Below, piece after piece: positions 43,580 through 52,604 of a DNA stretch of 64,000 nt (the first letter of the stretch is position 1; every line of letters begins with the position of its first letter). The stretch is from JAFGGT01 sp036733165 (GTDB lineage: Archaea > Methanobacteriota_B > Thermococci > Methanofastidiosales > NM3), in contig DAINBB010000003.1 of NCBI GenBank assembly GCA_036733165.1, forward strand, positions 34,666-98,665, written 5' to 3'. Made by a program: the position numbers and the translations under genes. Below the pieces are notes generated by a model that was not told the DNA's origin, did no database searches, and saw nothing but the letters and a program-made list of their open reading frames with translations.

Positions 43580-44242
43580 CTAGATCAAGTAATTGACCAA
43601 GGTCATGACGGCACCGCATACCACCGGTATCGAGAGATTGTCATTGATCCTGACAGTGTATAGCTCTGTGAGCGTGGTGGTGGTCGCACCCGTCATGGCA
43701 AGCGGCAGGGACACGACAAGATAACACACTGCGAGGCATGATAGGAAACAGGCCAAAGACCCTTCCAGTGTCTTTTTCTTGTATATCCTATGATTTCCCA
43801 CCATCTTGCCCACTATCGCGGCGATGCTGTCGCCAATTACAAGTGCCGCCGTTGAACATATAGCTATGTCCTTGGAATACAGCAAGATACAGATGAAGGC
43901 GCCGACTGCGTAGTATGTATGCGAGCCCCAGCTTCTCTTTTCCTCGGGCCGCAGTATGGGCTCCAGGGTGGGAAGCGAGATGTCCCTCTCTATCGTCTTC
44001 CCGTCCGGCACCTTGATATGGACATGCTTCGAGTAACCTTTCTTGCCGAAGAGGTAGTCTATATGCCTGTTCTTTGTGTAAAGCCTCAGATAATCGATGA
44101 GGATGAACACGAAGAGGGCTGCGCCTATGATCACCAGCATCAGTTCTTTGTTAGAAAAGTAATATAATATCGGAACCGAAAGTCCGATATAGTGTATCCT
44201 CTTCCTTTTGACCTCTCCCCCTAGGTCCAGTTCCTTGCCCAT
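43580..44242 (-). CDS. CTP-dependent lipid kinase (dolichol/diacylglycerol kinase family)
   Basis: A 220-residue membrane protein with about six helices. The motif GDSIAAIVGKMVGNHRIYKKKTLEGSLACF matches the CTP-binding block of yeast Dgk1 and Sec59-type kinases, and HYIG near the start is conserved in the family. It would phosphorylate a polyprenol or lipid alcohol. Its closeness to carS fits membrane lipid work. Substrate is not determined by sequence. Confidence 0.8.
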   Translation of the reverse strand: MGKELDLGGEVKRKRIHYIGLSVPILYYFSNKELMLVIIGAALFVFILIDYLRLYTKNRHIDYLFGKKGYSKHVHIKVPDGKTIERDISLPTLEPILRPEEKRSWGSHTYYAVGAFICILLYSKDIAICSTAALVIGDSIAAIVGKMVGNHRIYKKKTLEGSLACFLSCLAVCYLVVSLPLAMTGATTTTLTELYTVRINDNLSIPVVCGAVMTLVNYLI

Positions 44243-44248
44243 AGGTCC

Positions 44249-44548
44249 TTACCTGTAGGTGCTATATCTGCTTAGGAGACGATTTAGTTTTTTTGCGGTC
44301 TCCTCCGGTATCACGCCTTCTTTCTCCTTATCAGAAATATAGTTCTTTGCCTCCTTGATGTCTTGCCTGGAGGCTTTGGCATAAATCATTCCGCTAACCT
44401 GGGCGTAGTTCTTCTCATCTATCTCCTTGAGGATCTGTGCAAGCTTGAACTTGAAATCGTCCATGTTCCTCATGCTGAGGCAAGGTTTGCGTTTCGATTT
44501 CTTCTTTATATCTGGTTTCCTGAAGTTTTTCTTGTATGGCACTGACAT
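44249..44548 (-). CDS. Small basic protein, unknown function
   Basis: A 99-residue protein with a Lys/Arg-rich start (FRKPDIKKKSKRKP) and a predicted all-helical remainder. GGTGA lies 4 nt before the ATG. It sits between tbp (4 bp upstream) and the lipid kinase (6 bp downstream) in one operon. No family was recognised; the basic tail would suit nucleic-acid binding. Confidence 0.7.
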   Translation of the reverse strand: MSVPYKKNFRKPDIKKKSKRKPCLSMRNMDDFKFKLAQILKEIDEKNYAQVSGMIYAKASRQDIKEAKNYISDKEKEGVIPEETAKKLNRLLSRYSTYR

Positions 44549-44552
44549 TGAT

Positions 44553-45113
44553 TCACCTATCGATAATGTCTATGCCAATGTTCTCAAGTTCCTCGACAAG
44601 CTTTTTGATACCGTTGTCGACATCTTCCTTGCTCTTTGCACCAGCACAAACAATCCTACCAGTATTGAATATGAGTATCGCAACTTTCGGGATTTTCACC
44701 CTGTAGACGAGGCCCGGGAACTGTTCTGGTTCATATTCACAGTTCTCCAGCTCGAAGACGAGATTTTCAAGGTCCAGCTCCACATCAAGCGCTGCGGTGG
44801 CGACCATGTTCTGCAGCTTGAGGTCTGGCTTCTGATTTATCTCAAAACCAATGTTACGAAGATTATCAATGATTATATATATTGCCTTCTCGGCATCCTT
44901 GACCGATTTGGCGCCGGTACATATGAGCTTACCGGTTGAGAATACAAGTGTGGACGTCTTTGGTTCTTCCAGTTTATATACTAGCCCTGGAAACTGCTCA
45001 GGTTCGAACTCCGTGTTCTCTATCCTGGCAGTGATCGTGTTGAGGTCTAGGTCGGCATGTATGTCTGCCGATACCACGACATTCACGATTTTTGNNNNNN
45101 NNNNATCTGTCAT
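44553..45113 (-). CDS. tbp: TATA-box binding protein, with a 10-N gap near its N-terminus
   Basis: A 186-residue general transcription factor formed by two TBP repeats; each contains EFEPEQFPGLVYK/R, TLVFSTGKLICTGAKS or AILIFNTGRIVCAGAKS, and a helical end. It bends TATA promoters and recruits TFB and RNA polymerase. Bases 45095-45104 are unknown, falling after codon 3; the frame is kept if the gap really is 10 bases, but the true residues cannot be read. The acidic tail common in archaeal TBPs is short here. The upstream zinc-ribbon/winged-helix gene is 4 bp away. Confidence 0.95.
   Translation of the reverse strand: MTDXXXXKIVNVVVSADIHADLDLNTITARIENTEFEPEQFPGLVYKLEEPKTSTLVFSTGKLICTGAKSVKDAEKAIYIIIDNLRNIGFEINQKPDLKLQNMVATAALDVELDLENLVFELENCEYEPEQFPGLVYRVKIPKVAILIFNTGRIVCAGAKSKEDVDNGIKKLVEELENIGIDIIDR
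45095..45104. other. Assembly gap (10 N)
   Basis: Ten unresolved bases inside the 5' end of tbp. Round-number gaps of this kind usually mark a scaffold join whose real length is not known. Confidence 0.98.
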
Positions 45114-45117
45114 ATTA

Positions 45118-45456
45118 TCATTCCTTTAAAATTTCATATACATATTTGCCTTTCTTGTTCTTGCTTTCCCTTTTGGCAAGCTTGCCTTCCTTCACAAGCT
45201 CTTCCAAAGCTTCCATGGACTCTTCTTCGTTTACCTTGTTCTTGTACTTCTTGGCCAATGTGGCCAACGATGTCGCCCCGCTTCTCTCTATGTAGTTAAG
45301 GAAGTTCGTTTTTATGTCGTCACCCGTATACTTCTCTGCACTCCTTTTCATCTCTTCCTTCTTTTGGCACGATTCGCATATCTGCTCCTCGTTCATCTCA
45401 TCTTCCGAGAACCACTTCTTACATTTTTGACATCTTATCATTGAAATCATTGTCAT
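45118..45456 (-). CDS. Zinc-ribbon and winged-helix protein
   Basis: A 112-residue protein with an N-terminal zinc-binding pattern CQKC (9-12) and CESC (27-30), a charged linker, and a C-terminal winged-helix-like segment (about 50-110; LATLAKKYKNKVNEEESMEALEELVKEGKLAKRE). GGTGAT precedes the ATG at 45456. It is the first gene of the tbp operon, so it may be a transcription-related factor; exact family not recognised. Confidence 0.78.
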   Translation of the reverse strand: MTMISMIRCQKCKKWFSEDEMNEEQICESCQKKEEMKRSAEKYTGDDIKTNFLNYIERSGATSLATLAKKYKNKVNEEESMEALEELVKEGKLAKRESKNKKGKYVYEILKE

Positions 45457-45544
45457 CGAGAATCACCAAGTGTTATTAAAACATTTATTCAATATGAAAA
45501 TGATGTTTTAAAAGATTTCCCCATTTAAATGATTTAAAAATGTT

Positions 45545-45705
45545 TAAAAACAATTTATAAATAATGCCGTTTCTTATTGGATTGGGCGCATATCTGTCCC
45601 AAAACCTTCCGTCCGGCCTGATGGACAGGGGATTAGCGATCCCCAGACACATGGATCCTCCGGACACGGAATATCATCCATTTACAACGGCTCCGGCAGG
45701 CGTCT
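45545..45705. ncRNA. GC-rich hairpin segment between tbp operon and carS, possible RNA
   Basis: This stretch follows the carS stop (minus strand) and has no recognised protein. On the plus strand a TATA-like ATTTATAAATA (about 45552-45562) precedes it. Folding by eye gives CTGTCC/GGACAG (45594-45599 with 45623-45628) and a perfect hairpin GGGGAT-TAGCG-ATCCCC (45628-45644). On the minus strand a 55-codon frame starts at 45652 behind GGAGGATCC, but runs into AT-rich promoter sequence. Either an RNA gene or a small-protein gene is possible. Confidence 0.3.
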
Positions 45706-45710
45706 TGGCA

Positions 45711-46259
45711 TCACCAAGGGACTTCCTTGAGACCGACCTTGTTGCTGAGGAAGTTGGTGCCAAAGTGCAGGATTGGCGTCAGGATGAACAGTATCAATAT
45801 GTCTGAATTTGGTGGAACGTATATCAAGGAGGCGAACAACAGTGCCCCGATGAGGAAGTCCCACTGGTCCAACATTATGAGCGGCCGTCCCCTCTCTATG
45901 CCCATTCTTCTCTTGAAGAACGATTCTGTCATATCTCCGAAAAGTGCGCCGAAGCCGAGCAGGGCGCCCAACATGGCGGCATCGTAGACGGATGCATCAG
46001 CTATTGGATAATAGTCAAGGAACGTTTTTGAGAAATAGAATTGGATTATGGAGAACACTATGGCCATCGTTGTACCGGAGAGAAGTCCCCCCCATGTGAC
46101 GCCGTCGCCAATCAGTCTATGACCGTCCCAGGCGACCTTTCCGCCGTCCACCGGACGTTTGTCATGAATGAGGCAGGCGCCTCCGTTGGCCACGTATGCA
46201 GGCAATATGAACCACAGTGCAGTTGCTAGACCCAAATATGTCCCCTCACTTACTAGCAT
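45711..46259 (-). CDS. carS: CDP-archaeol synthase
   Basis: A 182-residue membrane enzyme with about four to five helices that transfers CMP from CTP to unsaturated archaetidic acid, giving CDP-archaeol for polar lipid synthesis. The archaeal CarS signatures are IHDKRPVDGGKVAWDGHRLIGDGVTWGG and GDMTESFFKRRMGIERGRPLIMLDQWDF. Full length. It is divergent from the small membrane protein at 46340. Confidence 0.93.
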   Translation of the reverse strand: MLVSEGTYLGLATALWFILPAYVANGGACLIHDKRPVDGGKVAWDGHRLIGDGVTWGGLLSGTTMAIVFSIIQFYFSKTFLDYYPIADASVYDAAMLGALLGFGALFGDMTESFFKRRMGIERGRPLIMLDQWDFLIGALLFASLIYVPPNSDILILFILTPILHFGTNFLSNKVGLKEVPW

Positions 46260-46339
46260 TCTTGTTCTCTTTTAAACCTTTTCTGACAATGCTGGATGTT
46301 AGGGATTAATTATTAATTCATATACCTTGTTATAATGCC

Positions 46340-46714
46340 ATGCTCGGGTCCCTGTCACGAGATTACAAGAGATTGAACGGAAAAGAAAAGGCCAAGGACA
46401 TATCGATGGGGGCGATATTGGGGGCGGCATTCGCTCTTTTTAACATGTTCGGATATAACATTATCATGGAGGCGGGCGCTGAGAGGTACCTCGACATCTT
46501 CACAGTGGAGGCTTGGGAGATGTATGTCAACTATGCCATGGTCGTAGCCTTGTTGATAGTTACCTATCTCCTAGTGCGTTTCATAAAGAACAGGATGGGA
46601 CTGTCATCTATTTTCACATTGACGTTTATGTTATCCTTCGTGCTGGTGGGGTGGATATACGTATCCGCCGTCGTATGGGTGACATTGCTCAGGATCAAAT
46701 ATCTGGTGACGTGA
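46340..46714 (+). CDS. Small three-span membrane protein, unknown
   Basis: A 124-residue protein with a basic cytoplasmic start (RDYKRLNGKEKAKD) and three hydrophobic helices (about 22-43, 63-82 and 92-115). A TATA-like ATTAATTATTAATTC region at about 46303-46320 lies upstream. No family recognised. Confidence 0.65.
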   Translation: MLGSLSRDYKRLNGKEKAKDISMGAILGAAFALFNMFGYNIIMEAGAERYLDIFTVEAWEMYVNYAMVVALLIVTYLLVRFIKNRMGLSSIFTLTFMLSFVLVGWIYVSAVVWVTLLRIKYLVT

Positions 46715-46921
46715 AGAGTTACTTATCGTCAGCGAATCCATCCCTGAACCGATTCGAGTATTTTGAAGATAGAAGCACTTCACGAGTTTATCATGAAGCA
46801 CGGGGGGAATCCTGGTCTGTCATATCTTTTCTTTGCATGAGCGGCCTTTTCCCAAGCTTGCCATTTTAATTAATACTTTGATAGGAAAAAATAAAAAGCT
46901 GTCATATTATTTATAACCCTG
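46715..46921. other. Intergenic stretch before purB
   Basis: About 150 bases of mixed composition with no convincing frame on either strand, then an AT-rich promoter with TATTTATAAC near 46908-46917, about 20 nt before the purB ATG. Nothing else was recognised in it. Confidence 0.4.
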
Positions 46922-46930
46922 GTGTTAATA

Positions 46931-48241
46931 ATGATTCATCCCATTGATTACAGATATGGCTCAGAGGGGATCAGGAAGATCTTTGAAGAGGACAACCGTT
47001 TGCAACTTCTTCTGGACGTGGAGGCGGCGATAGCCAGGGCGCATGCCGACCTTGGGCACATTCCCGCGGAGGCGGCCGATGCGATAGAGAACAATGCCAA
47101 GCTTTCCATCGCGACGAAGGAGGAGATATACGAGGAGGAGAAGAGGACCAATCATGACATCATGGCCATGGTAAGGGTATTGGCCGACAAATGCGGCGAT
47201 TGGGGCAGGTATGTCCATTTCGGTGCGACCTCGAACGATATAAACGATACGGCCTCGGCGATGCAGTTCAGGGACGCCATCGACCTCATATTGGACGAGA
47301 TGGCGGAGCTAAAGAATGCCCTGAAGAGGCTGGCCATCGAGAACAAGGGACTTGTATGTGTCGGCAGGACACACGCCCAGCACGCCATACCTACGACATA
47401 CGGCATGAAGTTCGCCCTTTTCCTGGACGAACTGAAGAGGAACGAGGAGAGGATGTTGGTATCGTATGGAAGGAACTGTGGCAAGATCGCCGGTGCGGTC
47501 GGAACCATGGCGTCATATGATGACGGCTTTGCGATGGCCGAGAAGGTGGGCGACATCCTTGACATCAACATGGCCACGATAACCAATCAGGTCGTGCCGA
47601 GGGACATATATGCGGAGATAATGCTGAACATCGCCCTCTTAGGAAGTCTTCTTGACAAGATGGCCACGGAGGTAAGGAACCTTCAGAGGACGGAGATAAA
47701 CGAGGCGGCGGAGGGATTCAAGTCCACACAGGTGGGTTCATCGACAATGCCTCACAAGAAGAATCCCATAACCTCCGAGAAGACATGCGGGCTTGCAAGG
47801 ATCTTGTATGGAAACGTTATTCCATCGTTGCTGAACAACGTCCTCTGGCACGAGAGGGATCTCACTAACTCCGCTCCGGAAAGGGCGATAATACCAGAAT
47901 CCTTCATACTGCTGGATGAGATGCTAAGGGGAATGATAAGCGTATACGGCAGTCTTGTCCTGTTCCCTGACAACATCAGGAAGAATCTCTATATGAGCAA
48001 TGGGAAGAACATGGCGGAGGCCATAATGATAGCCCTCACAAAGAAGGGGGCCTCGAGGCAGGACGCCCACGAGATCCTCAGGAAGATATCCCTGGTCGGT
48101 GACGACTTCATCGGTGCCGTCAAGTCCAACGAGGAGATAAGGGGATATCTCTCAGAGGACGAGATAGAGTGCCTGCTCATTCCGGAGAACTACATCGGCG
48201 AAGCAGTCAATCTTGTCGATAGGGTGCTTGAGGACGATTAA
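46931..48241 (+). CDS. purB: Adenylosuccinate lyase
   Basis: A 436-residue fumarase-superfamily enzyme acting twice in purine synthesis (SAICAR to AICAR, and adenylosuccinate to AMP). It begins IHPIDYRYGS; the VHFGATSNDINDTA block, GRTHAQHAIPTTYG and the signature GSSTMPHKKNP with the catalytic Ser are intact. The ATG at 46931 is preferred over the GTG at 46922. The 3' end overlaps trmI by 4 bp (convergent). Confidence 0.96.
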   Translation: MIHPIDYRYGSEGIRKIFEEDNRLQLLLDVEAAIARAHADLGHIPAEAADAIENNAKLSIATKEEIYEEEKRTNHDIMAMVRVLADKCGDWGRYVHFGATSNDINDTASAMQFRDAIDLILDEMAELKNALKRLAIENKGLVCVGRTHAQHAIPTTYGMKFALFLDELKRNEERMLVSYGRNCGKIAGAVGTMASYDDGFAMAEKVGDILDINMATITNQVVPRDIYAEIMLNIALLGSLLDKMATEVRNLQRTEINEAAEGFKSTQVGSSTMPHKKNPITSEKTCGLARILYGNVIPSLLNNVLWHERDLTNSAPERAIIPESFILLDEMLRGMISVYGSLVLFPDNIRKNLYMSNGKNMAEAIMIALTKKGASRQDAHEILRKISLVGDDFIGAVKSNEEIRGYLSEDEIECLLIPENYIGEAVNLVDRVLEDD

Positions 48242-48993
48242 CGCTTCCTTGCGAATGTCATGTAACCTGTATGCCCCACCATCAGCGTCTTGGGCCTGGT
48301 GCCCATCTTCCTCTTTTCATATTCCCTGACGATGCACTCGATGGTCCTTATCTCCATCCAGTCCCTGTACCGAAGGGAGTCTTGGAATCTTATGACCTGT
48401 TCGATGGTCGGCGAGAACGAGAATATGTGTCCCCCCGGCCTAAGGGCCTCCAGCGCATGCTGCGTGACCTTGTCGGGTTCAGGCAGGTCAAGGGCGACAA
48501 GATCGATATCCCTCTCATCGATGCCCTCATAGATGTCCTGGAGCTTTATCGTGGAGTTTGTCGTTCCCCATTCCTTTATGTTCTTTCTGGAAAGATTGGC
48601 AAAGTCCTCCCTGATCTCGTACGATGTCACCGTCCCGGGATCCACTATGGAACACAGGAAAAGTGTCAACGCACCAGAGCCCACACCCGCCTCGACCACG
48701 TTCTGGCCGCTGTGCAGGCCTGTGTTTGCTATGATGTGACAGGCATCCTTTGGCTGTATCGTCTGTGGCAGCTTCCTCATCTTCTCCAAGTAGTCTATTA
48801 GATTTGGGTATACTACTGTGAATTCGTTATCCTTGTGGGTGATGGCCTTGAAACCTGGTTCCTTTCCCAATATCTCGTTGAGGTCCAGCACGCCGCCATG
48901 CGTATGGAGCTCCGACCTGTCCCCAAGGGTCACCATGAACTTCTTTCCCTTCTCGTCGATGAGAAGTATCCTGTCGCCCTCTTTGAATGCCAT
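48238..48993 (-). CDS. trmI: tRNA (adenine-N1)-methyltransferase TrmI
   Basis: A 251-residue class I SAM methyltransferase that makes m1A in the T-loop of tRNAs (positions 57/58 in archaea). It has a small N-terminal domain and the SAM-binding motif NVVEAGVGSGALTLFL, then VALDLPEPDKVTQHALEALRPGGHIFSFSPT. The frame extends 65 codons upstream, but a TATA-like GATTTAAAAA at about 49016-49025 predicts a leaderless start at the ATG at 48993, which gives the normal family length. Confidence 0.93.
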   Translation of the reverse strand: MAFKEGDRILLIDEKGKKFMVTLGDRSELHTHGGVLDLNEILGKEPGFKAITHKDNEFTVVYPNLIDYLEKMRKLPQTIQPKDACHIIANTGLHSGQNVVEAGVGSGALTLFLCSIVDPGTVTSYEIREDFANLSRKNIKEWGTTNSTIKLQDIYEGIDERDIDLVALDLPEPDKVTQHALEALRPGGHIFSFSPTIEQVIRFQDSLRYRDWMEIRTIECIVREYEKRKMGTRPKTLMVGHTGYMTFARKR

Positions 48994-49147
48994 ATAGTTA
49001 CGGTACACCATATTGTTTTTAAATCCTTCTTCTTCATTACACAACAGGGCAAGAATAAGGAAAATGTTAAAAAGCGAGTTGTTCGATGATATAAGGAATT
49101 GATTATGATTAACAGTTTTCATATAATTTTGGTCCAGTGGTGTGTCC

Positions 49148-50035
49148 ATGATCAATCTTGACGATGTAATAGATAAGATAAATATCACTCAAAGGGATAA
49201 GAAGATAATAATCGGCATTCCGATAATAATCTTTATACTGTCCATCTCAGTGATAGCCTTGAACGGCCTTTCTTTCGGTACCGACCTTGAGGGCGGTACT
49301 ATGGTGACGCTAACAAACTTCACAACAGACGGCAATGAGCTCCAAGCGGAGCTTAGGGACCACTTTGGGACCGCAGACATAACTGTAAAGTCCCCAACGA
49401 ACATAGGGTCTGGTCCTACGTATGTTGAAATTCCATCAAACATAGATTCGGACGATGTGCAGGAATACTTCGGCGAGAAATATCCCGGTACCGACGTCTC
49501 GTTCTCAATGTTCGATCCCACAGTTACAAGTCAATTCAAGTCTGAAGCGATGAAAGCCATAATCCTGGCCTTTATTGCGATGTCGATAATAGTCTTCATA
49601 GTCTTCAGGACGCCGATACCCAGCCTTACCGTCGTGCTTTCGGCCATATCGGACATAACCATAACAGTGGCGCTGATGAGCGCGTTGGGAATCAATCTGA
49701 CATTGGGCACAATAGCGGCCTTGCTGATGGTCATAGGTTACTCTGTCGACTCGAACATACTCTTGACGACAAGATTGCTCAAGAGACGTGGAGAACTCGT
49801 TCCAAAGGTCAAAAACGCCATGAAGACCGGATTTACAATGACCATCACCACCTTGTGTGCGATGTTGGCCCTATACATTGTCTCAAGTCATCCGACACTT
49901 GAGTCAATCTCGATAGTATTGATCTTTGCCCTTTCCATAGATCTGATGAACACATGGTGCCTCAATACAGGCATCCTTATGTGGTTCCTGGAAAGGCAGC
50001 ATACAGACCAGAAGAAGAGGAGGTCCGGGTCATGA
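49148..50035 (+). CDS. secF: Protein-export membrane protein SecF
   Basis: A 295-residue RND-type component that works with SecD to pull preproteins out of the SecYE channel. Six helices are visible: one near 22-41, an outer loop (FGTDLEGGTMVTL), then five helices from about 134 with the conserved TVVLSAISDITITVALMSALGINLTLGTIAALLMVIGYSVDSNILL. The order secF-secD is usual for euryarchaea. Its stop overlaps the secD start by 4 bp. Confidence 0.95.
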   Translation: MINLDDVIDKINITQRDKKIIIGIPIIIFILSISVIALNGLSFGTDLEGGTMVTLTNFTTDGNELQAELRDHFGTADITVKSPTNIGSGPTYVEIPSNIDSDDVQEYFGEKYPGTDVSFSMFDPTVTSQFKSEAMKAIILAFIAMSIIVFIVFRTPIPSLTVVLSAISDITITVALMSALGINLTLGTIAALLMVIGYSVDSNILLTTRLLKRRGELVPKVKNAMKTGFTMTITTLCAMLALYIVSSHPTLESISIVLIFALSIDLMNTWCLNTGILMWFLERQHTDQKKRRSGS

Positions 50036-51774
50036 AGATGCCATCATTGCTTGGAAATCTCAGGATACTTCTCTGGGCCATCATATTGGTGGCGGCGATA
50101 GTATCGATCAATCCATCTTTCTCAGATGGATTTGACACAGACCTTCAGTTTGGCATCGAGATAGAGGGTGGTTCATGGATCAACCTAGAGCTCGAGGGAA
50201 ATCTCGTACAGGCGACGGGGGACACCGCCACCATGGTGGAATACCTGATAGAGAGCAAGGCCGGTGTCGACATCACATTCGTCCAATATAGTGACGATAT
50301 CTTCACGTTCAGCTTCGATGATCTGGAGACGTACCAGTCCGATATAGACAACTCGATAACATGGACCTCGACGACGTCCTTCGACCTTGATACGGGAATC
50401 TTCACTCTGGAAGCGGACAACGAATCGGTCATGGCCGTGCTTCTGCAGTACATAAACAACGGCTGCCAGGTCACGCTTGTGGAGTTCGATGGCGACGAAT
50501 GGTTCGAGGTGAGGCGTTCTCTCTCCGAGGAGGAGGAGACCCTTGCGGACGAGCTAAGTAGCGACGAGTTCGAGTCATATCTGCACGGTTGGTACAATGA
50601 GCAGCTCGATGGCGTTGCCACAGTCACGAATCTGCTCAACAGGGTGTCCCCGGACACCACGAACGACAGCAGGGACATCATATCCACAAAGCTCAATTAT
50701 CTGGGTCTTTCAGACATTCCAGTAAAGACCACGGACAACGACAGGTACATAAGCGTGGAATTCGCCGGCGTGGACCTGGGCGAGGCGGAGTCGCTCGTCA
50801 CGGAACAGGGCAAGTTCGAGATAAAGGTGCTTGTTGAGGCGGCCGAGGACATCGGCGATGAGGACGTATACGCGCTCATAGTGGCCGGTGACGAGATAGA
50901 GAGTGTCGACCATTACTCCAAGGACATATCCACACAGAAGTGGTACGTTCCTTTCTCACTTACAGGGGATGGGGCTGAGACCTTTGCCGAGAAGTGCATA
51001 CAGTATGGGGCCACAGATGACCCTGATGCGCACCCGATAGCGATGTTCCTTGACGATGTCCTGATCTTCGAGGCGCCTCTTGACTCGTCCCTTGCCGAAA
51101 GCATTGAGGACGGTTCTTGGCAGAAGTCAGGGTCCCTCAGCGCCAGTTTGGGAACAAGCGACGATGCCGGCGAGAGCGCGAGGAATCTCTGGATCCAGAT
51201 GAATGCCGGCGCCCTGCCAGTGAAGCAGAGGGTTGTGTCCGAAGGATACGTGTCGGCCACACTTGGCGACCTCTTTCTTAAAGAGATCGTCTATGCGGGC
51301 ATAGTTGCGATACTTGTCGTCGGACTGATAGTTTACCTGAGGTACAAAAAGGCGAACATCGTCCTTCCACTGCTCGTCACCGCCTTCAGCGAGACCGTGA
51401 TAGTGCTCGGGGTGGCGAATGTGATAGGTTACCAACTCGACCTTCCGGCGATAGCCGGTATACTTGCGACCCTTGGTACCGGTGTGGACCAGATGGTGAT
51501 AATAACCGACGAGGTCCTTCGCGGGGAGGGTTCAGGCAAGATCAGGGCAAGCCTCTCCAAGAGGGTGTCCAGGGCGTTTGCGATAATCTTCGCATCGGCC
51601 ACGACGACCATAATGGCCATGATACCCCTGGCCTATATGCAGCTCGGGGTGCTCAGGGGCTTTGCGATAGTCACGATAATCGGTCTGTTGGTCGGCATAT
51701 TCATAACGAGGCCCACATATGCGAAGGTTATAAATATCATTTTGGGCAATGATAAGAGTGTCAATGCCAGGTGA
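50032..51774 (+). CDS. secD: Protein-export membrane protein SecD
   Basis: A 580-residue partner of SecF. It has a first helix (about 11-28), a large outer domain with the D1-type GIEIEGGSWINLEL start and the ISVEFAGVDLGEAESLVTEQGKFEIKVL region, and five C-terminal helices (IAGILATLGTGVDQMVIITDEVLRG, AIIFASATTTIMAMIPL). The ATG at 50032 lies in an ATGA overlap with secF. The stop overlaps trkA by 4 bp. Confidence 0.95.
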   Translation: MKMPSLLGNLRILLWAIILVAAIVSINPSFSDGFDTDLQFGIEIEGGSWINLELEGNLVQATGDTATMVEYLIESKAGVDITFVQYSDDIFTFSFDDLETYQSDIDNSITWTSTTSFDLDTGIFTLEADNESVMAVLLQYINNGCQVTLVEFDGDEWFEVRRSLSEEEETLADELSSDEFESYLHGWYNEQLDGVATVTNLLNRVSPDTTNDSRDIISTKLNYLGLSDIPVKTTDNDRYISVEFAGVDLGEAESLVTEQGKFEIKVLVEAAEDIGDEDVYALIVAGDEIESVDHYSKDISTQKWYVPFSLTGDGAETFAEKCIQYGATDDPDAHPIAMFLDDVLIFEAPLDSSLAESIEDGSWQKSGSLSASLGTSDDAGESARNLWIQMNAGALPVKQRVVSEGYVSATLGDLFLKEIVYAGIVAILVVGLIVYLRYKKANIVLPLLVTAFSETVIVLGVANVIGYQLDLPAIAGILATLGTGVDQMVIITDEVLRGEGSGKIRASLSKRVSRAFAIIFASATTTIMAMIPLAYMQLGVLRGFAIVTIIGLLVGIFITRPTYAKVINIILGNDKSVNAR

Positions 51775-52436
51775 TGAAAAACATGTATGTCATTATCATG
51801 GGCGGTGGCAGGATCGGTTACAACCTGGCCAAATCCCTTGTCAACAGGGGGCATGAGGTCACCGTCCTTGAAGTGGACAAGGACAGGGCCACGGAGATAT
51901 CCGCGGAGCTTGATGCCTTGGTCGTGAACGACGACGGTACGACCATAAGGGGACTTGAGGAGGTGAACATCTTCACCGCCGACGCCTTTGTGGCCGTCAC
52001 TGGCGACGATGGCACCAATCTTACCGGCTGCCTGCTCGCCAAGGAATACGGTGTCAAGACCACGATGGCGAGGGTGGCGGACTTTCAGAAGTCAGAGATA
52101 TTCAAGAAGCTCGGTGTTTCCGTCGTGGTTTCGCCGGAACTCGCAGCGTCCCAGTACATCGAACGATTCATAATGAGACCCGATGTCGTCGACCTTACCG
52201 TGATAGGCGGCGGAGAGGCGGAGATCATGGAGATGATAGTGGGCGAGAGGTCCACAGTGGCGTACAAGAAGCTCAAGGAGATCCCGCCGAAGGACTTCAT
52301 CGTGGTGGCCATATACCAGGAAGGCAAGTTGCTGATACCAAAGGGGGACACCGTGATAGAGCCCGGGACGAGGATTTTCGTACTTTCCAAGAACAATATG
52401 GTCGCCTTCGTCAAGAAGTTGTTCATGGGCGGATAA
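51771..52436 (+). CDS. trkA: TrkA-type potassium channel regulatory protein
   Basis: A 221-residue cytoplasmic RCK/KTN regulator. The Rossmann domain has GGGRIGYNLAKSL and the acid ending the second strand (LEVDKDRA) for NAD(H) binding; a TrkA-C domain follows from about 140 (IVGERSTVAYKKLKEIPPKDFIVVAIYQEGKLLIPKGDTVIEPGTRIFVLSK). It gates a K+ transporter whose membrane subunit is not in the window. It is translationally coupled to secD, an uncommon pairing. Confidence 0.93.
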   Translation: MMKNMYVIIMGGGRIGYNLAKSLVNRGHEVTVLEVDKDRATEISAELDALVVNDDGTTIRGLEEVNIFTADAFVAVTGDDGTNLTGCLLAKEYGVKTTMARVADFQKSEIFKKLGVSVVVSPELAASQYIERFIMRPDVVDLTVIGGGEAEIMEMIVGERSTVAYKKLKEIPPKDFIVVAIYQEGKLLIPKGDTVIEPGTRIFVLSKNNMVAFVKKLFMGG

Positions 52437-52487
52437 AATTTTCATTTTGTTATAATATTTATTTTTCTCTTTACATAATTTAATAAT

Positions 52488-52517
52488 ATGTTCAGCATTG
52501 AACATACAGTTTTTTCC
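52488..52517 (+). terminator. Perfect 7-bp inverted repeat followed by T-run after trkA
   Basis: ATGTTCA-GCAT-TGAACAT (52488-52505) is a perfect inverted repeat with a 4-nt loop, followed by ACAG and six T (52510-52515). It looks like a hairpin terminator of the secFD-trkA operon, but the arms are also the TGAACAT motif found in other promoters here, so it may be an operator for the next genes. Confidence 0.4.
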
Positions 52518-52604
52518 ATTCCGAAAGATTTTTATATTATATGTTTTTCCTTCATTTTGAGAATTCAGGGAGCGTTAGCTATCTGATGAATTCGAGGGAC
52601 ATAA

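Noticed and set aside
45575..45705. SRP RNA or RNase P RNA
   Set aside because: The hairpins do not show the conserved helix 8 GGAA/GCA elements of SRP RNA or the conserved core blocks of RNase P RNA.
46715..46869. Short frames read on both strands before purB
   Set aside because: No frame has a ribosome site and protein-like composition together; fragments such as the minus-strand KAAHAKKRYDRPGF run out quickly at stops.
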